Assembly: GCA_023105745.1 (NCBI GenBank)
Contig: JALGQZ010000008.1
Location: forward strand, 24,875,866 to 24,939,865
Direction: 5' to 3'
DNA length: 64,000 bases
Origin: Austropuccinia psidii
Taxonomy: Eukaryota; Basidiomycota; Pucciniomycetes; Pucciniales; Sphaerophragmiaceae
Of this stretch, positions 23,650 through 34,050 are shown one piece after another; position 1 is the first letter of the stretch; each line of letters opens with the position of its first letter. The notes beneath the pieces were generated by a model. That model worked only from the letters and a program-made list of their open reading frames with translations. It ran no database searches and was not told the origin of the DNA. Position numbers and translations under genes: made by a program.

Positions 23650-25845
23650 TGTGAGCCTGTGAGGTATGTATAACATACCCATAAGGCCACAAATGATTTT
23701 ATAAACAGCTAATTTTGTCTTAAACAGACTTTTTTAGTTGAAATTAAAATAAAAATAACAAAAAATAAGTATAACTTTATTTTGGATAAACAAAGTATTA
23801 AATATTATGTCATTTTTGGATTCTACACCAAAAATAACCTAGGGTAAATCCATGAGGTGTCATACCCAAAAACACTTATTTCTTGTGTTATTAGAAGATT
23901 TAAGAATCTCACAGTACTAATGTAACTTTTTTAACATTTTTTTAAAATTGTTAAATTTAAGCTTAAATAAGCTTAAATTTAAAGCTGCATAAGGTTAATG
24001 CAAACTTACCAAAATTTTAGTTAAAATTGAGGTGTGGTGTATATTTACTGAATTGGCTAAGGATTTGCCATACAGAATGTAAATCCTGCGTGAGCTCAAT
24101 TCAAAATGGTTTAAAACCATGGTGTGGCTTTAAATAAATAAAAGGGCAAAATCCATGCAAAAAGGTGGGACAAAGGAAAAAGACCAAATAGAGCTGGGGT
24201 ACCCAGCTTTTTGGATCTGCAATGATTCAATTAAGGTTGTCCACCTGTATTGGAGGATTTTCAACCTTATTTAAACTTTAAGATTAGACTTTGATCCAAC
24301 CTTAAGGCTTAGGCTGGCTTTATCCCAATTTGGACAGGAATTTCAAGCTGCCAAAGGGTAAATCCCAATATGCAGGCTTGAAATCAAGTTTTTAAGAACT
24401 GTCAAAGCTTAATCAGGCTTAAAAACCTTAAATAAGCTTAAAACTTTAAAGTTACAAGCATCAAAACCTTATCAAAAGCTAAGGTTTGGTATGTATTGCT
24501 ATTTTACGTGGAAAAATAGTAATAACTGCAAAAATTCATTAAAAATTCAAATCTTAATGGATTTGCTTGAAAATTCCACACAGCTTAGAATTTAATATTA
24601 TCTATATATTAATTAAATTTTGAGTATCTTTTATAAATAAAATTCCTGGGTAATTAGCCTGGAAATTTACCCTTTTAATTAAGCTCAAAGAAAATTATCA
24701 TTTCTTTAAAAATTAATTAAAAATTGAGTTTAAGAGATTTATGCTTGAAACTCTATTTTTAAGTTGTTCATGTGATGAACTTTAATAAAAATAAGTTTAT
24801 TTATATTAAAAACTTAATATAGTTAGTTTAAATGAGGATTAAAGTTACATGGAGTTAAGAATAACACTGGTAACTTTAAATTGGAATTAAAAACAAGTTG
24901 CCTTAAGCTAAGAACTTTGTTTTTAAGTATGGTTTTTCAGTTTTGACCTGAGCACGCCCTCTATATTCATTATGAATCATGAGAGCTGCTCTGAAGACAT
25001 AAAAAGAGTCTTTTCATCACTGTTTTTGTCCATCATTCATTCATTATCAATCCAATCATATTAGACATTTAAACAGGTAAAGTTTTATTATTTATAAAAT
25101 CTTATTATTAGAGGAATTCTTAAGTTATTTTATTCTTTATTAATTGTAAATTAAAGAATTGAAATCACAGAACTCAGATTATTGTTGTAATCATCAATAA
25201 TATATTTTATATTATAAAATTATCATCTTAAATATCTTTTAAAGTCCACAAATTCCTCTTAAAAACTCTTTAATCTTAAATTTTATCATAAAAAGTTGTT
25301 TTATCCTTAAAATTATTGATTTTAGGCGTGTTTTTAACTTATAATCATTATTTAATATAATAACTGTTGTTGTTTAGCTTGTTGTATTAAATAAATATTA
25401 TAAGTAAGTTTTCTCTAAAAGCTCTATATTTTTTTATCTGGTATTAGTTTTTTTTTATATAGAATTTTATTCTATAAGAATTATTTCTGCACAGTGTGTG
25501 TTATAATTCCTTTATAAATAATATTTATATCATTTAGAAGTGGTTAATATTTATATTTCCACGTGTAATTGTCTCATTAAGAGCTTTACAATTCTTATTG
25601 TTATAACTGTCAGTGACTATAACAATAATAGAATAATTATAATTTTATTATAATTATTATATTTTCTTTTATTATTATATTTTTATAACAGTAATTAAAT
25701 TTATTTTTTTTATATAATTATTTTTGATATTTATATTTAAATTTGTGGTTATAATATTTTATTATATTATATATTTCTATTGAGGACAGTCATAGTACTC
25801 TTGATTTTGCTACTATTATCAAGAGTTTCATAGACAAACCTTACA
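23650..25845 (+). repeat. Solo LTR, family A, copy A2, perfect TSD
   Basis: TGTGAGCCTG to AACCTTACA, 2196 bp, flanked by GAATG at 23645-23649 and 25846-25850. The E2 3' LTR at 11627-11640 shows the uninterrupted site (CAGAATGTG followed by the same downstream sequence), which proves the insertion boundaries. No coding content. Confidence 0.95.
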
Positions 25846-26980
25846 GAATGTGTGCAAGAGACATCAAAACCAGCTAAAACTGTTTTCATAATTTCTTTTG
25901 TCTTAAGGGTAGCGTTACCCTCCTGGAAACAGTTAAAACTTCCCTGGTTGGTATCAAAACCTCATCATACATTGAGACACAGACCCTGTGACTCAATTCC
26001 AGGCCAAAATTGATGAACTTTTGCATGGACTTTGACATCTCACGCCTTTCAGCAAGTAATTTGGGGGTCTAGCTCCCCCTTGGAGCCAAGATCCCTTCTC
26101 CTCCCCCCCCAAATCAATCTTTCCAATTTATTTTTTCTTCAATTCCTCATCATGCATTATACTTATAATTTACATATTTAATTCAATTGAGTTTTTACAT
26201 TACACAACTGTATCAATTGACACCTCATATGTAAATCAAAGTTCAATTATGTAATCCACGCGCACATTTTGACATTTCAATTGAAAATACTTCAATTCCT
26301 CATAACTTCTAAGCTACACACAACACCTCGATTTTAACACAAACATTGATGGTTAACACCACATGTGATGTTAATTAAGTTAAGGTTTTGAAGATTTTCA
26401 ACTTTTGTACAGAAAATACTAAAAACTTAATTTAAGCTTATTTAGAGTTGAGTTACAGAAATTTTACCCAGAGGTGACCCCACCTTATTTTTTAGGAGGA
26501 GTCCAATGGTGAAATAATTTTCATATTTTTATTGGTAGGATAAAAATTTATGATAATTTTTATTCAACTTTTTTCTAAAAATATTGCACTTTTGGTATTT
26601 TTGTTGGGAATTCATTTTTACTTAATTTTTTCAAGTAAAAATTTGTTTTCACAAATTTAAAATTCAATGTAATTTTATTTTTAAATTATAATTAAATTTT
26701 CATTTTTGTGTATAAATTTATATTTATATTTTGATTTTTTTTTATAATATGAATAAATTTAGGGTGTTGGTAAACACACGTAAGTGACCTTAATTTTCAA
26801 AAAAAATTCCTCAGGCTCAGTTTTGAGGATTTTTTTAATTTTTTTTTGCCATATTTTTCCCGACTTGGCATGTCAATAAGCACAAATTTTTTCAAATTTT
26901 TTTCTTTTTGCCAAATTTCACCAATTTGGCCAATATGCCAAAATGGCATATTTTTTTCAAAAATTCATTTAAAATCTTCC

Positions 26981-27355
26981 CACTTATGAATTTCCTTAAT
27001 TTTTCTTTTGAAATGAAGGGTTCAATGTGAAGAATCAAGCACCAGAATCCCATAATTTTGGGAATTTTTTTGGGTGGGACAAGTGAAGGCGCAAAAAGGG
27101 GTTTTTTTTCAAATGTTTTTTCCCGTCATTGTAATATGCCTATTTTTAAAAAGTGAATTTAATAACTTCCCACTTATGGATTTCCTTCATTTTTTTTAAA
27201 TTAAAGGGTTCAATCTGGACAATAAAGAACCAGAAGTTCATGAATTGGGAAAATCTTTTGGGTGGGACAACAAGTGAAGGTGCAATGAGTGTTTTTTTTA
27301 ATTGTTTTTTGTCTTGTGTGTAATATGACTATTTTCAAGTACAAAAGTTCCACAT
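26981..27355. repeat. Tandem duplication of about 187 bp in the MULE 3' region
   Basis: The phrase CCCACTTATGAATTTCCTT, then GGGTTCAAT, ACCAGAA and TTTTGGGTGGGACAA, occurs in order near 26980-27090 and again, diverged, near 27168-27275. It lies between the gene and the left terminal repeat. Confidence 0.6.
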
Positions 27356-27450
27356 TTTTGATAAAAAATGAGACTGAGGTGGGATTTAAGCAATAAATAT
27401 GACTGAGGAGGGGGATAATTGGCATAAATTTTATATACAAAAATCATTCA

Positions 27451-30400
27451 ATCAGAATCAACCTCCAAAATAGTGGGTTTTTTCTGAGAGGGGGGAGGAA
27501 GATTGGACAAATACAACATTCTGTGTTTCTTAAATTTATCAGCCCACCCCAGGGCTTGTTTTTGGGCATGAATCTCCCAGTTCACAGTAATGGGGGGGAC
27601 TGGATAAACTTTAGAAATGATGATTTCCAAAGGAACAAAATGAGCACAACTATTCAAGAAGCAGATGAACATGGGGGATTATCATTTGGAGGACAGAAAT
27701 AAGGGAAAAAAGAAAAATATTGGGCTGTGGAATAAAAGAAAACTTGTCTTTCATACTTATTTGCAATTGGATCCCCCATGTCAGGCATGGACATCCGCTT
27801 GATTTTTGGAGCCTGGCCAACATCTTCATACCATTCAATTCTTTCCAAATAAGAAGATACTGAGGGAATTAAGGTGTTCATGGCTTCATAAAGGTCTTGA
27901 ATTTGGCGAATTTCTTCAGCCAAGTCACCTCTGACATCAGCCCATTGATCTTGAGTCTTTTAAATGAAGTGGGATACTGTTCTGTAGCCACAGTTTCCAT
28001 CAACCTGGACATTGATGGCCTTGAAGGTGTATTTCAATATAAACTTGGGAAAGTCTTCTGAGCCAGTTATCTGATAAAATAAGTTCAGAAAATGAATAAA
28101 TATCAAAATAAACAACAGAAAATTACATTAAAAAGAATCAGAAACTCACAAACAGCTTGGATCATTCATCACTTGTGTGATAATTGCTTTGACAATGCTC
28201 ACAGGTCAAGTCAATTGCATCATAGATATTCAAACTGGTGGCAGGCTTGTGTGGTTTCCTTTGTGAGGCTTTGCTTCCAATTGCCAATATTCTGGACCTT
28301 CTAAGGGTTACTTATGATGTATTTAATTCAGTTGCTGAAGGTAGTGAATCTGATGAACTGATGGATTTAGATAATGAGTCCTCAGAATCTTCAGAATCTT
28401 CAGATGAGTCCACTTCCATAATTGGACAGGGGACATTTGACTGGGATCTTGATGTTGTTGTGCTGGTCACTTTTGATGGGGGTCTTCCTCTTCTCTTGGA
28501 TTGACTTTCAATAATTTCAAATCTTGAAGGTTCTCTTTTGTTTTTATTTTTGTTTTTAATCTTGGCTCCTTGGGGTCTTCCATGGATATTCTTGCATTCT
28601 AGAGGGTCTTCATAATATTGATCATCCTCTTGACTCTTGGGAATTTGATCAAATGGGACTTTTCCAGTCAAAACATCTTGAAAATGCTGAAGTATTGAAG
28701 TGATTTCTGCCATTGTTCTTTGAAACAGGTCTTCCCCAATGTCTTCAAATATTTTCTTGGCTTCATTCTTTCTTTCTTTTTCAACACTTTGATCACCACC
28801 TTGAAAACCAGCCTGGGAAGAATATGACAAATAAAATCAGTTAATAAGAAAAAAAAAATAAGAAGAAATTAAAAAACCCTCACAGGCAAATTCAAATGCC
28901 ATTGAGGATGGAAGTCTGATAATTCAAGCCTTTGGCGCTTGGAAAATGCCTTTTGGGTCTTATGCTTGCAAGGAATGCCTTTATAATTGTTTTATTTGTT
29001 GGTGCATTTTTCATTTGGAAGAATTTTTTTTTTTAAATTTTAAAAGGCAATCTGAAGAGCATAATGAGACACCTTGCCATTGAGGGCACAAATGTGTGGA
29101 GGAAAATTCTTGACATGGACAATCATTTCTTTGGAGATTCTGTTGATAATTTCAATAAATTGTTTTCTGAATGCCATGTGTAGTGCCCTGACTACTTCCA
29201 GGAGAGTACCAGTGGACTTTTGGAGCCAAATTTTAACCATGGCATGGGCACCTTCAACTCTGGAGGTGGAGCCCACACCCAGGTGGCAATGGTGGTTGGT
29301 CCAGGCTGGCACATAATACTCCTTTAGAGGAAGCCAGGTATTTTCCAAATACTGCAAGACCTCAGGATTTTTAACTTGCTTTTGAAGCTTCTTCCAGTTG
29401 TCTTTGAAAGACTTTTCAGTTGATGAATACATAAGCTGAGAAAAGAATCCCAAAGTCATTAATAAAGACAATGATAAGAAAAAGAGTGAAATAAAGTGAA
29501 ATAAAGTGAAATAAAGTGAAATAAAGTGAAGAAGTATATTACTTGATTCCAAAGGCCCATAAGATTTTCAAAATCAGTTCCATGACCAATTTTCTTCATG
29601 CAATGAGCAGATACATCCTTGTTGATGTGCCAAATGCATAGCATGACTTTGGAGTCTGGGAAGAGCTTCTTAATAGAGTTTTTCAAGGCCAGATTGCTGT
29701 CAATAACAATAACTGGAGGGGGAACAAGATTGGTGTTGTTGAGAAACTATTCAATGTATTGATTTAATGCCCAAGTATATGAAGTTTCATTTTCATTCTT
29801 CATCAAACAAAAAGCCCCAGAAAAGGTCTTATTGGTTGAGCTGAATCCAACAATATGAAAAAGGGGCATTTTGTACTTATTGGTTTTATAAGTACAATCC
29901 ATAAGAATGACATGAGGAAAGCCATGAAGAAGTTTTATGGCCAGGGGGTGAGTAAAAAACAAGGAGGTAATGTGTCCCTCAGAATCCCTTGCAGAGGACC
30001 AAACAAAATTTTCTTGTTTGAGAGTGTCAATAAGAGCATCAATGGGCCTTCTGCCTTGCAGTTTGTCTTTCTTGATTTTCTTGAATTGGTTGTAAATGTC
30101 ATGAAGGATTACAGGCCTGTCAGACTCCCTCTGGCTGCATAATTGGTCCTGAATTTGCCTTGGCATGAGCAGTGATTCAGACATTTGAGCAATTTTGGAT
30201 GTTTCTTGCTCATTGAATTTCCTGAAAGCAGGATGTTCCATGATATTTTCAGTGGCATCATGGCTATGTTCAGGATTTTTGACTTTAAGAGTCCAAGTGG
30301 TACTCTTGGAATATTTCCTGGCATAAAGTCTAAAAGGACAGTCAAGCTTTCTTGAGGTGACTGTTTTGGAGGGGCTTTTGTTGGGATTTGGGGTGCCAGA

Positions 30401-30547
30401 CCTGTCACAGCATGTTTCAATTTGGTTGTGGGTCATATTGGACCTCAAGGTGGACACAGCATACCCCTGAGCCCTGGCAGCATTATGCACATGTTGCCAA
30501 AGAAGCTCAAGGGTCTGAAATTCACCTTCAGTGGGGGGTTGAAGCAT
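27451..30547 (-). pseudogene. MULE transposase fused to OTU-type cysteine protease
   Basis: Start ATG at 30547. In order: a FAR1-like N-terminal region (EGEFQTLELLWQHVHNAARAQGY, then KLDCPFRLYA); the MULE core with HVILMDCTYKTNKYKMPL (first D), PVIVIDSNLALKNSI (second D), CIWHINKD and STSRVEGAHAMVK (E); a SWIM-like zinc region (CTNK, GIPCKH) and DFHPQWHL; a basic, serine-rich linker; and an OTU domain with VQVDGNCGYRTVSHF (catalytic Cys loop, codons near 27987-28004) and SCAHFVPLEI (catalytic His, near 27625). GT-AG introns fit at 29542-29436, 28883-28813 and 28149-28071. The same frame continues throughout, about 950 residues, broken by stops at 29747, 29040, 28992, 28312, 28162 and 27960 and by a shift in the C run near 27675. 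Confidence 0.85.
29436..29542 (-). other. Intron in MULE transposase with 10-bp tandem repeat
   Basis: The coding frame joins as GLWNQ to LMYSSTEKS when GTAATA...TTCTCAG is removed (107 bp). The intron holds four to five tandem copies of a ten-base unit, TGAAATAAAG on the plus strand (29487-29529), which on the coding strand makes a long pyrimidine-rich tract. Confidence 0.7.
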
Positions 30548-31243
30548 TTTTTTAATGAAAATTATGTATAAAAGTAAAGAAAGGGGGAATTGGGGGATTT
30601 GGAATGGGGTAAGAACCTTTTGAAATGTGAAAAAGAGGTGAAAAAAGGTGTGAAAAATGAACAGAAGTGGTTAAGAGTGACAGAAAGTGGCTTAAATATG
30701 GGATTAATAGATGAGGGAAGGTAAAAAATTGAAAATTGAGAGGCTTGAAAGCAGGTTGTTGTGGTGAAAAATGCAGTCTTTGGGGGAAAAAAAGAAAAAA
30801 AAGTGTGAAAAGCTTTGCAAAATGGCTTTGGTAATGCTGTTTTTCCAAAAAAAACAATGGTTTGGGGTGGGGATAATGTGGATTATTGGGGTGTTTGAGC
30901 TTGTTTGTTTTTTTGGGGGGGGGCTGGGCAAAAAAATCTGAAACAATTGGGAGTTAGAGAGGTTTTGTGGGGAAAAAACCTCTTTTGGGCATGTTTTGGC
31001 CCAATACAGGCCCAATGGTGTTTCATTTTTAATTAAAAATGGGCCCAGGGCACCCCTTACGTGTTTTTACCAAATGATGGCCAAAACATGTAAGTTTTTA
31101 GTAAAAAAATGTAAGCTCTTACATTTTTTTACCAATTTGCTTATGTGTTTTTACCAACACCCTAAAATTATTTTATTTATAATTGTATATTGTTTTATTA
31201 TTTGTGGTCTTTTGGGTATCTGAAAATACCTCTAAGTCTCACA

Positions 31244-31426
31244 ATTTTAGACAACTACTGCTTCCTGTTATAATCACTAGTAGTGTATAACAAGTAAAAG
31301 AAATAATTAAGTGACTAATTATTTAATTGTGGCTATAATATGTTTATTCATTATATTTCACAAGAAAAGTCATAGTATTGTTGATTAATAGCAATATTAT
31401 CAACAGTTTCATAGACACATCTTACA
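31244..31426 (+). repeat. Fragment of a family A LTR (right end)
   Basis: The last 180 bases up to ATAGACACATCTTACA match the right end of A1 and A2 (ATTATCAAGAGTTTCATAGACAAACCTTACA type ending). The left part of this LTR is not found beyond the other side of E2. It marks a deletion or exchange at the E2 insertion site. Confidence 0.65.
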
Positions 31427-31997
31427 AGGAATAAGTATTTTGTATTAATCCTGTATTTAGCTAGTGTCCTTCATAAATTTTGTTCCATATTAGATAAAGG
31501 GTTATGGAGGGTATAGTCAGAATGCTCTTTTTCTTCTCTTTCCAAAAATGTCTCACTTTGGTTATCCCAAACTAAAACTGTAGAAATTACATTGGAGGTG
31601 AAAATTTTCCTCACAATTATTTGGCCTATTATTGGCTCTAACTTCTGCAATTTTTATGCTTGTACAATTTGGGTAGTATCATTCAATATTCCTTATTGAG
31701 AGCTTAAGATCAAACACAAATTTAATAGGGTTCTTCCTCTTTCTCTATATTTTTTATGAAAAGTCAAATTTAAGGTTTATGCTCAGTTCTGGGTTTGAAT
31801 GGGAATAACTTGGCTGTTACGTATCCTATTGGAATAATAATGATGTATTCTGAAATTTGGGATCTTCCCCTTTTAGATGGATACTTTTCTGAGCTATTTG
31901 GAACATTTCTTCTTAAATTATTATTGTTTTTTTAATTCCATGATTGATGGTATTGAGGTTTTAATCTTGTGCTCTGGTTTTGAGTCACAGGCTGACA
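31427..31997 (+). repeat. LTR of element B, right part
   Basis: Continues the F-type LTR interrupted at 10822. It aligns with E3 LTR blocks in order: AAACTGTAGAAATTACATTGGAGG, the ATTGGCTCTAACTTCTGC stretch, and the terminal CTTGTGCTCTGG, TTTTGAGTCACAGGCTGACA. The LTR ends at 31997. About 180 bases present in the E3 LTR are missing around the junction. Confidence 0.75.
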
Positions 31998-33190
31998 GTT
32001 ATATTACAGGGTTTCTCTTAAAGGGTATAATTCTAATGAAGAAAGCAATTATCAATAGGATAATCAAGTAAATAAGTTTTTTTGCAGAATTTTGGTTCTT
32101 TTATGTCTTAGATTAAATAATAAGAAATTTGGTTCAAATGAATTAGCTCCCTTAGGCTATGCCTAAAACCCCATGAGAAAATGATTAAATAAATGATTTT
32201 TGACATGACCTGATTATAATGCATTGAATTATTGAAATAAATACTCAATATCTATGGAAAAGATTAATTGTAAATAATAGTAATCAAAAAAAATTTGGGA
32301 CAGCCTCTTTTTTTAGACTTCACACAAGATTTGAAAGCTATTTTTCAAATGAAAAGGGGGTAATGTATCTTCATTGAGGTTTAACTAGTTGAAATTAGGA
32401 TAAGGTAAGCTTTCAGGACCAAGGGGTACTTACAATTCCAAATTTCATGATCAAGATATGGTGATATTTTTTCCATGTTTGAGAATATCTCAATATAGCC
32501 ACAGTATTTTCAGAACAGAAAATAACTCAAATCAATGATCTGATTTGTGACAAGGAATAAGGATAATTTAGTTTGGAGTTATACCCAAATGATATTTTAA
32601 GAGTATTATCCTCTTATTTAATTGCCACTTTTTGGTATTTTTCTTTCATAATGGGATGTAATATGAGATTATTAAGGAATTTAGAGTCTATTTAGCTCAA
32701 TTAATGTTGTGTAGATCATCTTTTAATCTTCAATGTCCTAATTGGAATACAGCCAAATAGTAATAGCAAGTTAGAGCCAAGTTTGAAGCAAATTGGAAGC
32801 TGAATTGGACCTTCTACCCTCGCTGGTGTGAGTAGCATTTATTTCCATGGTTTTGATTTCCAAAACATATATGTGAGATAAAAAAATCTCAAATGTGAAA
32901 AAAAAAAAACATTTTTCATGAATTTTATTTCTTGGAAAATTATAATATAAAAAGCAATCTGAAATAATTCTGAAATTTAAATTTTATATGAATAAAAACA
33001 AATTCTTACATGAATTAAACAAGTATCTTTTTTTATTAAAAAATATAATTCAAACCAAATATACTTCTTATTTACTTTCTATTAACTCAAAAACCAATTA
33101 TTGATTTTTATACCTATGTAAAGTTAATGGCTTGACCCTTCCCCTCATATTCATATTATTCATTTACATGGCCATAATAAATATTATTTT
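31998..33190. other. AT-rich stretch without recognised genes
   Basis: No open frame with credible content on either strand. A segment near 32800-32850 (TTGGACCTTCTACCCTCGCTGGTG...) recurs, diverged, near 35843-35890. It probably belongs to an old transposon whose coding part has been lost. Confidence 0.4.
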
Positions 33191-34050
33191 CTAATTATGA
33201 AGTAAATTGATGATAAAAAAGATACTCGAACTAATCCCAAATTTGTTAAAACATGTTATGCAAGACAATACATAAACAACACAGCCAAAAAACCTCTTTA
33301 TCTCTACCTCATTCCTTATCTGATTGCACATTTCCTGTAATTTTGACCAGGGATGCTTCAAAAATTCTATAGAATTCTCAATGTGCACTCTTTATTTTGA
33401 AATTCATAGTTTAAAATTATCATTAACATCATAATGAGAAATAGAACCCTCATATTCCGGGACTGTATATGGAGGGCTGGCATATTCTATATTGGAAAGA
33501 AAATCCTGATCCTTTGAATAAACCTAATTAGGATTCCTTGTTAAATTCATATTTTTTAATACATCTGAGTCCTGAAATGAACCTATAAAGCCCACAATTA
33601 ATTATATAAAATGTAATTTTATATCAAATAAAAGCTTCCATGACACTTAGTACTTAAATTTCCTTTTATAAGCTCCTCAAAGACTGTTTAAATTCCAAAA
33701 AATAGACCTCCTTCAAGACTCACATTTTTTTATAATCAAGAAATTATTTTCCATCCTTTGCATTTCATTGTGAAAATACTATTGAGCTCCATCTATAAAT
33801 CCAACACAAACTGGAAGCCCCTCATCTTGCATAACTTCCAAATTTTTGGCTCTTTCATTTTATTTTTTATTTTTTTTATATGGCTTATCCAAAAACACCA
33901 CCTTCAGATCATAGGCTTGTTATATAGACAATTTTTAGGAAGTGAATTTGGTAACCAAAAATGGGGGACAGGTTGTAAACTGCCATCTCTCAATCATCTG
34001 CTCTCACAGATCCCCACCACACAGGATTTCACCTGGTAAACACTCATCAG
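33191..34050 (-). pseudogene. Decayed PIF/Harbinger (DDE_4) transposase
   Basis: The minus-strand reading gives GLPVCVGFIDGAQ (first catalytic D context of Harbinger), later SFQDSDVLKNMNLTRNPN with VYSKDQDFLSN (second D region), and finally VHIENSIEFLKHPWSKLQEM (E region) and the CITCFNKFGI end. The same landmarks are seen in the better copy at 46440-47260. Multiple stops and frame shifts; only the last 65 residues remain open. Terminal repeats were not identified. Confidence 0.75.

Larger units (their letters stand above)
26762..31162 (-). mobile_element. MULE DNA transposon carrying a transposase-OTU gene
   Basis: The ends are inverted repeats: 26762-26784 and 31140-31162 agree at 21 of 23 positions, with GGGTGTTGGTAAA at both tips. 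The flanks TAAATTTA (26754-26761) and TAAAATTA (31163-31170) are an eight-base target duplication with one difference. It lies inside the E2 5' LTR, whose two halves join across it. One gene occupies most of the interior on the minus strand. Length 4.4 kb. It carries several nonsense codons and one frameshift, so it is probably no longer active, but it is far better preserved than the retroelements around it. Confidence 0.9.
10823..31243 (-). mobile_element. Full-length gypsy chromovirus E2, heavily interrupted
   Basis: Both LTRs are present in the same orientation (10823-12616 and 22875-31243), each beginning TGTAAGGTGTGGATA on the plus strand and ending CTCACA. Between them, on the minus strand, lie gag, protease, RT, RNase H, integrase and a C-terminal chromodomain-like segment. 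Removing four later insertions leaves roughly 9.9 kb. RT and gag have lost key residues and the frame is broken. No matching target duplication is seen outside the LTRs (GCTAG on the left, ATTTT on the right), so the insertion site has been rearranged. Confidence 0.85.
22875..31243 (-). repeat. E2 5' LTR, split by two later insertions
   Basis: Starts TGTAAGGTGTGGATA and ends TAAGTCTCACA on the plus strand; the minus strand begins TGTGAGACTTAGAGGTAT. It is interrupted by solo LTR A2 (23650-25845) and by the MULE (26762-31162). Without them it is about 1.76 kb, close to the 1.79 kb 3' LTR. Its minus-strand start is related to the plus-strand start of family A (TGTGAGCCTGTGAGGTAT), so the two LTR families share ancestry. 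Confidence 0.85.

Noticed and set aside
30552..31223. Proline- and phenylalanine-rich open frames beside the MULE start
   Set aside because: They lie in the pyrimidine-rich 5' leader of the transposase gene, which the second MULE copy also has without open frames.
10823..31426. E2 5' LTR extending to the CTTACA at 31426
   Set aside because: The 3' LTR start is fixed at 12616 by the polypurine tract, and its equivalent is the CTCACA at 31243; the extra 183 bases match family A instead.
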